Shown here: one piece after another, positions 20,621 to 31,888 of the stretch | Numbering within the stretch: the stretch's first letter is position 1 | Layout of the letters: every line of letters begins with the position of its first letter | Source of the DNA: Luzula sylvatica | Lineage: Eukaryota > Streptophyta > Magnoliopsida > Poales > Juncaceae | Direction of reading: 5' to 3' | NCBI GenBank assembly: GCA_946800325.1 | Contig: OX326958.1 | Location: 22,642,414-22,706,413 of the forward strand | DNA length: 64,000 bases | Program-made: the position numbers and the translations under genes | Notes under the pieces: model-generated | Database searches by the model: none | The model's input: the letters and a program-made list of their open reading frames with translations, nothing else | What the model was told of the DNA's origin: nothing

Positions 20621-20624
20621 ATAT

Positions 20625-22624
20625 TTTCTTTCAGTGGACACACACGTAGGTTCAGTATGTAATGGATCAGAGAGAGTAGTGGTGTAGGCCACAAAATCAG
20701 GAAATGATTTTGTCTTGAGATGATTTGATTTGCTTCTAGTAGTCATATGGTGAGAGTTAGGTTGAAGTGAGGAGCTTGTGGTAGGATCACATGAGGGTTG
20801 GGTCTGATTAAGAGGACAGTGATGTAGAGTGTCATCAGGTTGGCTTGGTGAGAACATAGGTTGCAGGACCTCAAGATGTTGAGGAAGAGGATCTTCATCA
20901 TTGGTGGAGTTGAGTGAAGCTGAAGAGGAGAGGGGGAAGACATGTTCATGAAAGACAACATGTCTTGAGATGAACACTCGATTAGTAGGGATATGAAGAC
21001 ATTTATATCCCTTGTAAGAGGGACAGTAGCCAATAAAGACACACTCCTGAGATCTAAAGTCTAATTTGTGTTTGTTGTACGGTTTGAGGTAGGGAAAGCA
21101 TAAACAACCAATACTTTTGAGGTGATTATAATCTGGAGATTTGTGAAAAAGAAGCTCATAAGGAGAGGTTGGTGAATGATGCATGGATGGTAATCTGTTG
21201 ATGGTATAAACAGTGGAGAAGAAAATATCTGGCCAGAAAGATTGTGGTAAGTAAGAACTTGAGAAGACCGAGAGAGCTAATTCAATGATATGTCTGTGTT
21301 TTCTCTCAACTCGTCCATTTTGTTCAGGTGTGTATGGGCAAGAAGATGGAGTGAGATCTCAGGGTATTCTCTGGAGAAGAATAAGAATTCAGTACCATTA
21401 TCAGTATGAATGGTTTTAATTTTGGAGCTGAATTGTAACTCAACTTCAGCCTTGAAAATTTTGAAGACAGAAGCCACCTCAGACTTGTGTCTCAGAAAAT
21501 AAATCCAAGAGTATCTTGAGTAGTCATCAATAAATAGTACGTAGTAGCGAAATCCTTGATGAGAGAGGACCGGAGAGGGACCCCATACATCACAGTGAAC
21601 AATTTGAAGAGGATACGAGGCATTAATATTATTTGATTGAAAAGATAATTTGCTTGATTTAGCTTTACAACAGTGAGTACAGGATCACACTTATTAGAAG
21701 AAAGGGAAATGCTATTTGATCTAGCTAAAAATTTAATAACATCGAAGGAGGGGTGACAAAGTCTTTTGTGCCAGATTTCTGAAGATGCTTTGTTGCTGAG
21801 TAGAGCTTGAGGATTTCTGATAGAGGATTGGAGTGTGTAGAGACCATCACTGGGTTTGATGATGTGGAGCACCTTGAGAGTGTGACAGTCCTTAATTTGA
21901 CAAAGATTAGGTGAGAATTCAACAATGATATTATTATCTCGAGTAAATTTATCAATGCTGATAAGGTTCTTGGCCATAGCAGGAACATGTAAAACATTAT
22001 TTATGAAGAACATGTAAAACATTAATTTGACAAAGATTAGGTGAGGATTTCTTGGCCATGTGAAGATGTGATAGCCAGAACTGACTGGCGAAAGACAGAA
22101 CCAAGGCCACGAAGAGTAGTCATGACTAAATCCTCATCAGAAATGGGAGAATTTATGAAGGAGAGTTGATCAGCGAGGTTTTTGATGGCGTGAAAGTAAT
22201 CGGAGTAGGAGAGCTGGCCTTTCTTAATGTTTTGTAATTTGGTGCGGAGGTCATGAGCATCAGCAAGAGAGTAGGTGGAGTACGTTTGGAGAAGGCATTT
22301 CCAGACCTTCGAGGAGGTGTTGTACTGAATGACCTGAGCCACTGCTTTGTTGGAGAGAGAGCCAAGAAGCCAGCCTAAGATCAATTGATCTTGTTGCTGG
22401 TACTCAATCATCGTAAGATCAGTAGGGTTGATAGGTTCATCCGGATTGTACTCAACCGGATTGTCGAGGAATTTCATAAGGTTATGACCGCGAAGAATGG
22501 GCAGAATTTGCGATTTCCATAAGAGGAAATTGGTGTCATCAAGTTTAATGGCGACAGGTTGGTTGAAAGTGACTATCTTGATTGGTTGATGGTCAGAAGA
22601 GGACAGAAGAGGGGTGACAGACAT
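20625..22624 (-). pseudogene. Copia-3 gag-pol, decayed
   Basis: A 195-residue Gag piece starts at the ATG at 22624 (KLDDTNFLLWKSQILPILRG ..., typical of plant Copia Gag). The zinc knuckle and protease are deleted around 22036. Pol resumes with a gag-pre-integrase region (NNVLHVPAMAKNLISI; WHKRLCHPSFDVI), integrase core pieces in shifting frames (IHTDNGTEFLFF at about 21400) and the integrase C-terminal region at 21184-20625 (SPYELLFHKSPDYNHLKSIG, VFIGYCPSYKGYKC). At least three frame changes are present. Homology ends near KYD, at about 20625. The order matches Copia-4. Confidence 0.88.
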
Positions 22625-23039
22625 GGTGGAGATGAGAAATTAGAGAAAGAAAGGGCTAAATTGAATAAAGTACGTTAACGGGTTAGTGGCTTTAATAGAT
22701 CCGTTATGAATTCAAGAAACTTTGTAGAAGAGAAGAGATTTACGATACGACAACGAGTTTAACGGTTATATTGGTGTAAAGATTGATTTAGGGTTCGATC
22801 CGATAAGAATATAAAAGGATCCGTTAAGGTACCGATCTGGTGTGGTACCGATCTGGTGGTACCGGTCAGTAGAAAAGAGAGCAAGGGTTGATTATAGGAG
22901 TAAAGAGAGGCTCCAAGAAGATCAAGAATTAAACAAGATTTGAAAGAAGAACAAATCGATATAAGAATTCGAATCCGGAGGTCTTACAGATTCAGAGAGA
23001 AGGATCGACGCGTTAGCGTATTTGAAGCATCTGATACCA
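22625..23039 (-). other. Copia-3 leader and primer-site relic
   Basis: Untranslated leader. On the minus strand a degenerate primer site (TGGTATCAG, 23031-23039) directly follows the LTR. A small tandem repeat with the unit TACCGATCTGGTG lies at about 22831-22866. Confidence 0.75.
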
Positions 23040-23317
23040 TGTTAGTTTTGAAGAATTAGATTGCAATTAGGTAAAGAGAGATTTGAGATTAAGAAGATGA
23101 TTGATTATTTTATTAGGGTTAATCTACACACTGAGTACCTCCTGTTACTTATATAGTACATACTCTATTCATCCTAGCCCTTGATCTATAGCCAACTCAA
23201 TCTAAATCATTCATTTAAAATACATAGAATAGAAAAGGCCCAAAATACTTAAAGGCCCAGAATACTACTACACAGCTCTACAGCCCTATTCGTTAATTCA
23301 ATATCGCTAGTCTAACA
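23040..23317 (-). repeat. 5' LTR of Copia-3
   Basis: Short LTR with inverted ends TGTTAG/CTAACA. On the minus strand a TATA-like ACTATATAAG lies at about 23147-23157. No second copy is in the window. Confidence 0.8.
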
Positions 23318-23354
23318 ACTCTAAAGTCTAAATACTAATTAAAAAAATAACTCA

Positions 23355-23610
23355 TTCAAATAGTACATTCAATTATTTCTTACCGAATTTTCTAACTGAA
23401 TTCGGTGTTTGTTTGGAAAATCTGAATCCATCCAGATCATAACATATTGTAATAATTATAAGATACTGTAATAAGCCCTCGTTAACAGAAGCCTTTTTTT
23501 TAATTGAAAAAAGGTTTTGGTGCGATTTATATAGTCTTCTTTTATATATTGGATATTATATCCGTCAAAAAACTCGTGAAAAAAAATATTGGATATTATA
23601 ATTATAATTA
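23355..23610. repeat. AR1 fragment upstream of Helitron-1
   Basis: Resembles 54541-54710: ATTATTTCTTAC, TCCAGATCATAAC and TTTAATTGAAAAAA occur in the same order. It is a piece of the dispersed AR1 family. The last part (GGATATTATA) resembles 48117-48140. Confidence 0.6.
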
Positions 23611-24146
23611 TTCTAATGCAACTGAGGCTGCCTCTCCATATTGCTCCACGTCGCCCATTCACTCAGGACCATTGGATGAAAATCGGACGGCCAACAATTG
23701 AATGAGCCCGGCTTACATGATCCATTATATAGTGTTATGGCACGGTTCATATGGACCGAGTCCATCCGGCCCCGCAATGTACTCACCAACTTACACTCCT
23801 ATCCCCTCATCTCTCTCTTCATTTCCATGACAAGAAAGAAACAAAAAATCAGGCAACCGACAGAAACCCTAGAGGAAGAAAAGGGCGAAAATGAAGGTGA
23901 AACGGATGCCAAACGGAAGCGACAACATCGCTGGACGGCGACGATCTCCATGGCACAGGAGCGCGCCTCACTCTTTCTATCTTTTTCGACCTTCTCAAAC
24001 CCTGACCCTAGATGAAACGGTGGGAGCAAAAAAACTACGACGAAACGACAAGGATTCCACGCTGGGTTGATGCAGCCCGTCTTGAACGCCATCTCAAACG
24101 CCCTAGCTGAGGCCACCTGAAACGCTGGACCAAACCCTAGCCGAGA

Positions 24147-25353
24147 TGGATTCGAACCTCGACGATGAGGTATGTACTGTTTTGGTATTTGTTTAGATTT
24201 TATGTTTATTAATTAGAGAGTTTTCTTAATGAAAGTGATGTTTTGTTCAAAATTAGGATTTTTAGTGAAAAAGTGTTATATTATTTTGCTGATTGTTCTT
24301 CTGTTTTTGTAGAAACAAAAGCTTCGCAAACAAAAATCATAGCGTGTGGGATCCGCATGGCAGTGTTGTCACTGGGGGTTTAATTCGAGACCAACATTAA
24401 TGGTCATTTCTTCGTATTTAATAGGAATAAGGGCTTATTGCTAAAATTAGCGATAATTCAGGTCAGTTCATTTGGCCACTTTGATATATCAACATACTAC
24501 GATTAAACAAAGATTAAGTACAATCTTTAAAGGGCAATTTGATAAATCGAACTCGTGCAGGTTTAACTCAAGGAATTGTGCCTTCCGTGTGTTTTTATGT
24601 CTTCTAAAGAGTATGGTGATCAAATGATATTTGAGAAGATGACATATGCTCAAGTTAGTGAGATTTATTTCTATATTAACATATTGTATTTGGTGTTATT
24701 TATGATTTTGTATTGTTCGTTTTGGGGGATTTGTTAAATTCTAGGGCTGATGATGCTTCGGCATGACATTTTTTATTGATTTCAGGCCATTCCTGGATCA
24801 ATATTATACATAGGTCTTTGATTGAGTGGATTTCTACTTCGAATCTCGAGGATGATATGCATAATCGGTAATTTTTTTCTACTGAATGTTTTAATTATAT
24901 TTAGTTATATACTATTAATATTATTTTTATGTGTAAAAGGTTTCAGAGTTGCACATGGGAAACATGACGCGACTAGGTTGTTTCGCTGTCCTGATTCTAT
25001 TACTACCAAATTGTATGTTAAAAACATCTTTTAAAAAAGTATGTTAATTTTATATCAAGTGTCATGCCAGGATAATGAGAAGCTCGAGAGTGGCTAAAAA
25101 ATTAGAGCTCAAGTTGGGACCCGTGTCGTTACTCAACAATTAAATCTTTTCTTAGGATTTGTAATTTTACATTGACCTCCAATTTTGTTTAAATGCCCTT
25201 TTTGCTTTTTATTCAATTTTTTTGAAAATTATAGGGAAGATTAGAGGAGACGGTGGATAAAGGAAAGCATGTCTGGTTGTTTCTTGCTGGACACATCAAA
25301 GTTCGCAGACACAAAAAAAAATTCAAATTGCTTCTGCCTGGTACCAGGTACTA
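24147..25353 (+). pseudogene. Exon-like, unidentified gene fragment inside Helitron-1
   Basis: An upstream region (23700-24140) with AAACCCTAG boxes and CT-rich leader-like DNA precedes ATGGATTCGAACCTCGACGA, which ends at a donor-like GAG|GTATGT (about 24170). Later pieces are bounded by acceptor- or donor-like sites: TTTTTGTAG (about 24312), ATTTCAG (about 24785), and CTGGTACCAG|GTACT (about 25349). The last piece encodes ETVDKGKHVWLFLAGHIKV and more. The second piece soon meets a stop, so the unit is broken or my exon borders are wrong. I do not recognise the protein. Such shuffled exons are typical Helitron cargo. Confidence 0.35.
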
Positions 25354-25398
25354 AGCAATAACCTTTTATGTTATTTCAAAATAATTACAGTAAAACCG

Positions 25399-25437
25399 TT
25401 TAAATTGTTCGAGAAGCCGGCTCTCGAACAATTTAAA
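25399..25437. other. Perfect 16-bp inverted repeat (hairpin) in Helitron-1
   Basis: TTTAAATTGTTCGAGA (25399-25414) and its exact complement (25422-25437) enclose the 7-base loop AGCCGGC. It is preceded by CAGTAAAACC, reminiscent of a common plant hAT-type end, so it may be a MITE relic. Confidence 0.75.
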
Positions 25438-25821
25438 TGTTTTTTCCTCTAATTTTTTTATATATAATGATTTAATGAGGCAAACATACTATGCTCGCAT
25501 AAATTGTGCCCGAATGAAAGTATTCATCTTTTTTAACGTATTTGATTCCATAACTTTTTACTAACTGAATTAACTAGAACATTATATTGTTGTAACTCTT
25601 ATATCTGTCATGTTGTTAAAAGTTATGTGATGTTATCTATTTTCTTCTTGTGAATTAACTAAAACACTATGCTTGCATTTTCAGGGGTGTCTTGGTACTT
25701 TTCGCATTTGGAGGAGTGTGTATGAGATTTTGCTTACCGATATGATATGTTGTCATCTATCGTAAAACAATCAGCTCATTATCAACAACAGACCCGCGCA
25801 ATAGCGCGGGCTTAGAGCTAG

Positions 25822-28800
25822 TTATATAGAACTTTTGATGTTTATTAGTCGATTCTTATATATATTTCATTACAGTATACACTATTGTAAAACATGACAA
25901 TCTCACTACGATTCATAATTTTTTCTTTATCAAGATAATAATCTAATAAGAACAATTTTATTATTTCCCTCAAATTCTCCCCAACATACTCTATATTAGG
26001 AATTATTGATTAATCACCATGGTGATTAACAAAACACACTCGGTTAACAATTAATTAATATTGATTACTAACTGTTAATACATACGTACTTTAATTATAT
26101 ATTAATTATCTGTTAATGAATTGTTATTGTACTAATCACCATGATAATTAATCGTTAATTCATGATATAGAGGATGTTGGAGGAAAATTTGAGGGGCATA
26201 GTAAATGAGCTCATAAAATAATATGGTTTTTTTTTTGTTAGAGAGGGAATATTTATTTTTAATATTTACAATATTTTAAATGAAACATAATATTTAATTT
26301 AATATAGTTGTTTTGAAATAATATTAATTTAGGTTACAACTTACAATATGGGTTTATCTAACACCATTGAAATATTTTGAAATAAAATTTACTTTAATAT
26401 AGTCTCAAACTACAGCTATTTTAATAATTTGGTTTGTTAAATTGTTTTAAAAAAATAGAACGAGGATAATCGCTTAAATACTCGAAGGTGTGTGGCGCAC
26501 TTAAATTCTCGAATGTCGTGTTGTTTGTAGGGTTTTTTTTTTGTGATTTTTATGTTTGATTTTTTGTGCAGGAGCCCTTGTTTTTCTTTGCGCTTTGGTT
26601 GCTTGTGTGTTCGAAAGAACATTTTTGTACTCAATAAAGGGTTTGGTTTTGATGAGGACCTAGTTATATCTTTAATACAAACTTGATGAAAATTTAATGT
26701 TTGGTACAAATTTCCAACAAAAGTTTTTTATATTTTATTATAAAAGAAACCATGAGAAATAACAGTTCGAATGTGCGCCATTCATAGTGTAAGAAAACAT
26801 ATAAATTGAATTTCCTCTTTAGATCCTAATTTAAAACTTAGAGTGAACCAAAGCGCATTCAAACTGTAATGATTGCGTCTGGATTGCGGTTTACGTCCAA
26901 CGCATCTACGACGAAAATACATTCACGACAACTCTATTCCGTCCTTTCCTTATGCTTTCGGCTATTGCATCTGGCATTTCTCCGGCATTCCATCTATTAC
27001 GAATATGCTCAAACACATATCTTCACTCGTACCCTTTTCGACACCTAAATTATTTATTCTTGATTCACGAGTAAATCCTTTGTGACATTTATGTAATAAC
27101 TCAAACTTATTGTACAAATGGGAAAATAACATATCATATATTTGTTTTGGTTCCTTCCAGTGACTCACGAAGAACAAATGCATATTGTTTTATTTGTTTG
27201 AGATGCAATATATAAGAGAAAAAAAAATCATTTTTATTCAAGAAGATATGTTATGGTCTCTTTTATACAATTTCTTATTTCTTATATAAAAAAATGCGCT
27301 TCGCATGATTGATTTGAACATTTATGTATCTGGCGAGGAGCACAAAATGTATGTTAAGGTTTATATTCTAATTAGCACCTTGAGTTAACATGGAAATTAA
27401 CATTCATTTGAAAAATACTAATTTTCAATCAATATTAAAAATTGTTAATTGTGTATTTTTTGTTAATTATTATGTTAATTAGAATATATAAGATCTGATG
27501 GTGAAATATGGAGGCAAAATAAAATTTCTTTTAAGCAAGAAACTCCAAGAAATAGAGGCGCTTCAATGACGTGCACAATATAAAATAAATTTGAAAGAAA
27601 AGAAAAATGTGTATATACTATTATCAAATTGAATCATATGACTCCTGAATTGTTGTTTATATAACAAGTATGTGTGAATTTAAAAACTATTGTATTATTG
27701 ATATTAAATAAAAAATGAGAAAAATATCAGTGATTATTATTATATAGTTGTTATTATCATACTACATAGTTCATATTTAGATATTTAAATGGCAAATAAT
27801 TAAAAACGAATATATATTAGCATGGGACTCAAAACAAAATAAAATTAACAAATTTATGTATTAAGAAGAAAATGTTAGCGAGTTTTTTAAGCAAAGAATG
27901 AAAAGAAAGGATAAATATTGATTTTTCAAATTATGTAAAAAAATATTTAGTTCGTATGGAAGAGAGATACCATTACCACGAGTGATCCTAAATAAATATT
28001 ATCAAGAAAAAATATTAGGGAACAAAATTGTATAAATTTTATGTGTAAATAAATCTTATTTCTTGTCATGGGGTAATTATAACAAAAAGAAAATCGTCTA
28101 ATTTCTTTTTTGTATGGTTTGGATTAAAAAACAAACATGAAATGACTCAAAAAAATATTTAATATATACAAATATTATGACACCCAACGATTTACATAGA
28201 ATATAAGTTTAAAAGAAAACCAATAACACAATAAATGATAAGAGATTATATTGCATCGCCACTTAAAAGTATGACAAACAAATGATTAAAAGGAGTGACG
28301 ATGTAGTTCTACGTGGAGGTTTAGAAATGATTAAAAAATAAGAATTTAAATTAACTAACAAAAATATTATAACATGAATTGAGAAACAATGAACAAAGTT
28401 GAAGATACCAAAATAGAATGTAAATCGAGATTGGAGTTTAGCCCAATTGTCTGGGAAAGAAAGGATGGATTTAATTTTTTGGATTTGGATTTGATTTTGA
28501 TTTTTGGTTGAATTTTGTCTGATTTTGTATTTAACTCAATCTAAATTCACAAATAGATTTACACGATTAATCAATAAAAAAACAAGTCAAACTCTTTAAA
28601 AATATCGATTAAGTTAATATTTAGAAAAGATGATAATAATCGAGACGATTAATCACTGATTATCAAATTAATCGGATTTTTTACAGTTGATATGAGATGA
28701 AAATATTAGTGCAGGTACCGATTAAATTAATATTTAGAAAAGATGATAAATAATCGAGTCGATAAATCACTGGTTATCAAATTAATCGGAATTTTTACGG

Positions 28801-28975
28801 TATTGATAGAAAAGATTAGTAGTGTAGGTACAAAATAGTGAAATTTTCATCTAGTATAACATTTTCACTAAATTAGCAAAATTACATGCAAATACAACAA
28901 TTTGCATATATCATTTTCGCTTCCTAATTTCCCTAATTTGACAATAATTTATATTTTACGTCAGTCCAACATGCA
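25822..28975. repeat. AR1 copy A (dispersed repeat)
   Basis: Shares ordered blocks with 48150-49975 and 53690-53800: 25855-25975 with 48160-48290; 26862-26975 (GGATTGCGG...) with 48490-48605; 27113-27215 (ACAAATG..AAATAACATA) with 48694-48800; 27296-27480 with 49178-49450; 28848-28930 with 53690-53790. A 3-kb stretch without a credible gene; the longest frames (26437-26709, 26962-27183) match nothing I know. It includes inverted-symmetric ATTAATCACCATGGTGATTAA at about 26009. Confidence 0.75.
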
Positions 28976-29147
28976 TTAAAACTTGAAACAATTACAGTTG
29001 GGCGATTCGTTATTAACATAATTGCAAATAGCTCCGCTTAACGCTATGCACACACGGGCAAAGTTTATTTTATAGGAAAATGATGTGAGTAGCGACTTTG
29101 TTGTCTGCTACATCTAAATAAAACCTTTTAAATTGATTTATTATAAA

Positions 29148-29181
29148 CTAGTATGATGCGCGCGGAATGAATTCCGCGCGT
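29148..29181 (-). mobile_element. Helitron-2 3' terminus, minus strand
   Basis: On the minus strand a hairpin with 10-bp arms CGCGCGGAAT/ATTCCGCGCG (plus-strand 29159-29180) lies seven bases before CTAG (29151-29148), which is followed by T. This is a Helitron-type end with a different hairpin from Helitrons 1 and 3. The element should extend rightwards, up to at most about 31370 where AR1 resumes. Its 5' end is not recognised. Confidence 0.6.
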
Positions 29182-29369
29182 CTTTCTCAATTTGTCTTAA
29201 GATCCAAATAATTGGATCAATAATTATTTATCCAACAGAAAGACATGAATATCAAATAATTGTAAAAATCGTTTGATACAATTATTATTATTATTATATT
29301 GTTATTGTTGTTGTTGTGCTGTTTTTATTATTATAGTAATAGTTAACAGATTAAAAGGGTGCTTTAAAT

Positions 29370-30080
29370 ATTTACCCTCCTAGAAAAAGAAATATCATAT
29401 TTATCATTCAAAAAATTAAAATATCATATTTATTCTTTCGCAAATCCAAAATATCATTTCTACCCTTCAAAAGCTTAGAGAATAAAATAAAAATAAAAAT
29501 AAAATGTGTTTACAAATTTATAATTCTAAACACACACACACACCCCCCCCCCCCCCCCCCCCCCCCCCCCAAATATCATATTTATCCTTCCAAAAATACA
29601 TAATATAATTTGTATCCCTGAAAAAACATAGAAAATATAAAAAATACAAAATAATAATAACAATAATAAAGAAATAAGAAGAAGGATTTTCATATTTACC
29701 GTCCTAACAATCCAAAATATCATATTTATCATTCGAAAAATATCATATTTATGTTTCAAAAAATCAAGATAATCATATTTACCTTTGAAAACTTATAAGA
29801 TAAAAATCAAAATAATAATAATAACAACAATACAAAAGAGGATATACAAATTTATCCTCCCAAAACCCCCAAAATATCATGTTATCGTTCGATAAACAAA
29901 AATATCATATTTAGCCATCAAAAAATCCAGAATATCATTTTACCCTTCAAAATCTTGGAAGATATGAGAAATATCCAATTTAAGATAATGATAATAATAA
30001 TATTATAAAAAAATGGATTTACATATTTGACCTTTAAAACCCCAAAAATAGCATATTAATAATTCTTTATAAAATTCCTT
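29370..30080. repeat. Degenerate tandem repeats with a 28-base C run
   Basis: Units of the form AAAATATCATATTTATCCTT recur between 29370 and 30055, separated by AT-rich spacers rich in AATAATAAT, in blocks of roughly 150 bases. A run of 28 C follows a short (CA)n tract at 29543-29570. The frame at 29526-29759 is an artefact of these repeats. Confidence 0.75.
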
Positions 30081-31169
30081 TCAAACAAATTTTTTTTTTT
30101 TTTTTTGAGAAAATCATTTTTGAAATAAAAAAAACTAAAAACTAAATATAAAGTCACTTCAAATAAAAAAATGCACATGATTATTTGTGTGGACACGGCC
30201 AATGAAAATTGATAAATGATTATTTTTTTGTTTGTGTTTGAGTTTAAAAAATCATGTTCATTTAAATATATTTAGTGCTTAAATCAATTACAATTCTTAG
30301 ATCAACAAAATGGAAGTTACACATTTTTTAGCTGATGTGGAAACATGATATAAGAGAAAAAAAATGTTTATATATAAATATAAATAACACATAATATACA
30401 TATTTTAAATTATTATATGGTAAATAAATTTTGGGGTTTTTTAAATTACTAAAAATTAACAATATTTTTATAATTACTACATATGTAAATAGAAGGGTAT
30501 TTTGGTAAAAAAAAAAATAACACCATCGATGGTTACTTTAACCTCTGTAGGATTTGTATTTAAAAACTAAAGTTTGGTAGAGGAAAAATGTTTGAGTTTC
30601 TAAAAAGATAGGGGGTATTTTACTATATATAAAAAAAAATAGAGTTTTTTGAAATATTTCTTAAAAAAAATGTATACAAAAGTGAGAGAACATGATAATT
30701 TGTGTATGCATGTCAATATGTATTAATAATTGTTATTGATTTAATTTCTTTAGTACACAAACATCATGTCTATTTAAATTTAAATACATAAAATACTATT
30801 TTTATTTGTGTCATTAGATCTTCAATTTAAGGGCTTAGATTATACCATGATGTGGCTTAATGTAGAAAAAGAAAAAGTATGTAGAATTATCATAAAGTAC
30901 AAATGAAATAAATTTAATTAAAAATATTATTATATGAAAAGTTATAATCATTATAAAAAATTTGGTTGATAAATAAATTAAAAAATCCTCTAATATTTAG
31001 ATCGAGATGTTCATAATTGTTGGAGATAATCGTTTTCAAATACTTTGTTAATTATTTATAAATTTCTATTTGAGATATTCAATATTAATATTTGATATTT
31101 TAGGATTGTTTATAATACATATTGATACTTCATTATTTTATTTGCAACAAATTACAACATTCGTTATAG
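30081..31169. other. AT-rich DNA without recognisable genes
   Basis: Long A/T tracts and ATATAAATAT-like motifs. No open frame with coding character, no RNA gene and no clear terminal repeats. Confidence 0.6.
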
Positions 31170-31190
31170 CCCAATTTACTCGCTCTCGCT

Positions 31191-31302
31191 TTTTTTTTTT
31201 ATAATAAATGGAGAAGGCTCATATGTCATTCATCCATTGATGTCAATAGGGATCGAACCCACAACCTCTCACAACACATGAATTTTTGTGTCTCACACTC
31301 AA
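31191..31302 (-). mobile_element. tRNA-type SINE with long TSD
   Basis: Read on the minus strand: a head with an RNA polymerase III B box (GGTTCGATCCC at about 31249-31259), a body of about 100 bases, and an A tail (T run 31191-31200). It is flanked by a 21-base direct repeat beginning CCCAATTTACTC (31170-31190 and 31303-31323; 19 of 21 identical). The two mismatches suggest an old insertion. Confidence 0.78.
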
Positions 31303-31374
31303 CCCAATTTACTCTCTATCGCTACAAAAAAATAATTGTCACGCGAAACGCTAAACGTTATTTGCAACATTGAT

Positions 31375-31523
31375 AATTAATAATAATAAATAATAAAATA
31401 TTAAAAAAATAACAACCATTGGGCCTTAAAAAATGATTTTTGGCACGCAACATTTATTGCAAAAGTATAACAAAAACAACATATTTGATGTCCCTTTTTC
31501 TTAAAGTCAATTCATATCAGAAC
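31375..31523. repeat. AR1 copy A, distal part
   Basis: Matches 53865-54000: AATAATAAATA, then AACAACCATTGGGCC, the CATGCAACATTTA-like block, and TGTCCCTTTTTCTTAA in the same order. Confidence 0.7.
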
Positions 31524-31526
31524 AAG

Positions 31527-31885
31527 CACTACAACAGATGGGAGTATCAGCGACGGGCGTATGCCATCAGCGACGGCCCGTCACAAATAAAACAACCTTT
31601 TTGCGATGGCCCGTCGCAGAAGAGAATTACCGACGGTTTTATTAGCAACGGCCCGTCGGTGATGTTCAAATTTTTCCGTCGGCCCGTCGCTAACTATCAA
31701 AACCGTCGCTAATACTCTGCGACGGCCCGTCGGTGATGCTATACTTGTAAAATAAAATTATGGATATTTGTTTTTAGCGACGGTTTTTCAGCGACGGGTG
31801 GCCGTCGGGAAACACTTTTAGCGACGGTTTTTTGGACTTTTAGCGACGGTTTCTACCGTCGCTGATGCCCATTTATGTTGTAGTG
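31527..31885. mobile_element. Mini-CACTA, non-autonomous
   Basis: 359 bp, CACTACAACA at 31527 and its complement ending at 31885, with a perfect TSD AAG (31524-31526 and 31886-31888). The interior is almost only sub-terminal units (GCGACGGCCCGTCG, ACCGTCGC) resembling the ends of the large CACTA element. No gene. Confidence 0.93.
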
Positions 31886-31888
31886 AAG

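Larger units (their letters stand above)
8692..20624 (-). mobile_element. Copia-2: Ty1/Copia element, minus strand, interrupted
   Basis: Related to Copia-1 but on the opposite strand. Visible parts, from high to low coordinate: 5' LTR (20005 to about 20620), tRNA-Met primer site (19992-20003), leader (12652-13217 plus 19192-19991, split by the CACTA element), disrupted gag-pol (8759-12651) and polypurine tract GTGGGAGAA (8692-8700). Its 3' LTR should continue left of Copia-1; only positions 1-14 are in the window. The outer LTR edge is unresolved, because the sequence after the purine tract cannot be matched to the 5' LTR start. It appears to sit inside Copia-3. Confidence 0.85.
20624..23317 (-). 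mobile_element. Copia-3: 5' part of a degenerate Copia element
   Basis: Visible, from high to low coordinate: a 278-bp LTR (23040-23317, bounded by TGTTAG ... CTAACA on the minus strand), a primer-site relic (23030-23039), leader, and a broken gag-pol up to the end of integrase. Reverse transcriptase, RNase H and the 3' LTR are not here. The coding sequence stops where the Copia-2 LTR begins, so the remainder probably lies left of the window, beyond Copia-2. Confidence 0.85.
23611..25821 (+). mobile_element. Helitron-1 (non-autonomous; 5' end unresolved)
   Basis: The 3' end is diagnostic: hairpin CCCGCGCAATAGCGCGGG (25793-25810), then CTTAGAG, then terminal CTAG (25818-25821) followed by T. 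The AR1 sequence resumes at 25822 (TTATATAG, as at 48145 and 63329), supporting insertion into an AR1 copy. The 5' TC end is placed only by loss of AR1 similarity after about 23600. No Rep/helicase coding is visible. The interior looks like a captured host-gene promoter plus exon-like pieces. Confidence 0.7.

Noticed and set aside
29526..29759. 77-codon frame ending in poly-glycine
   Set aside because: Product of the C homopolymer and (CA)n tract.
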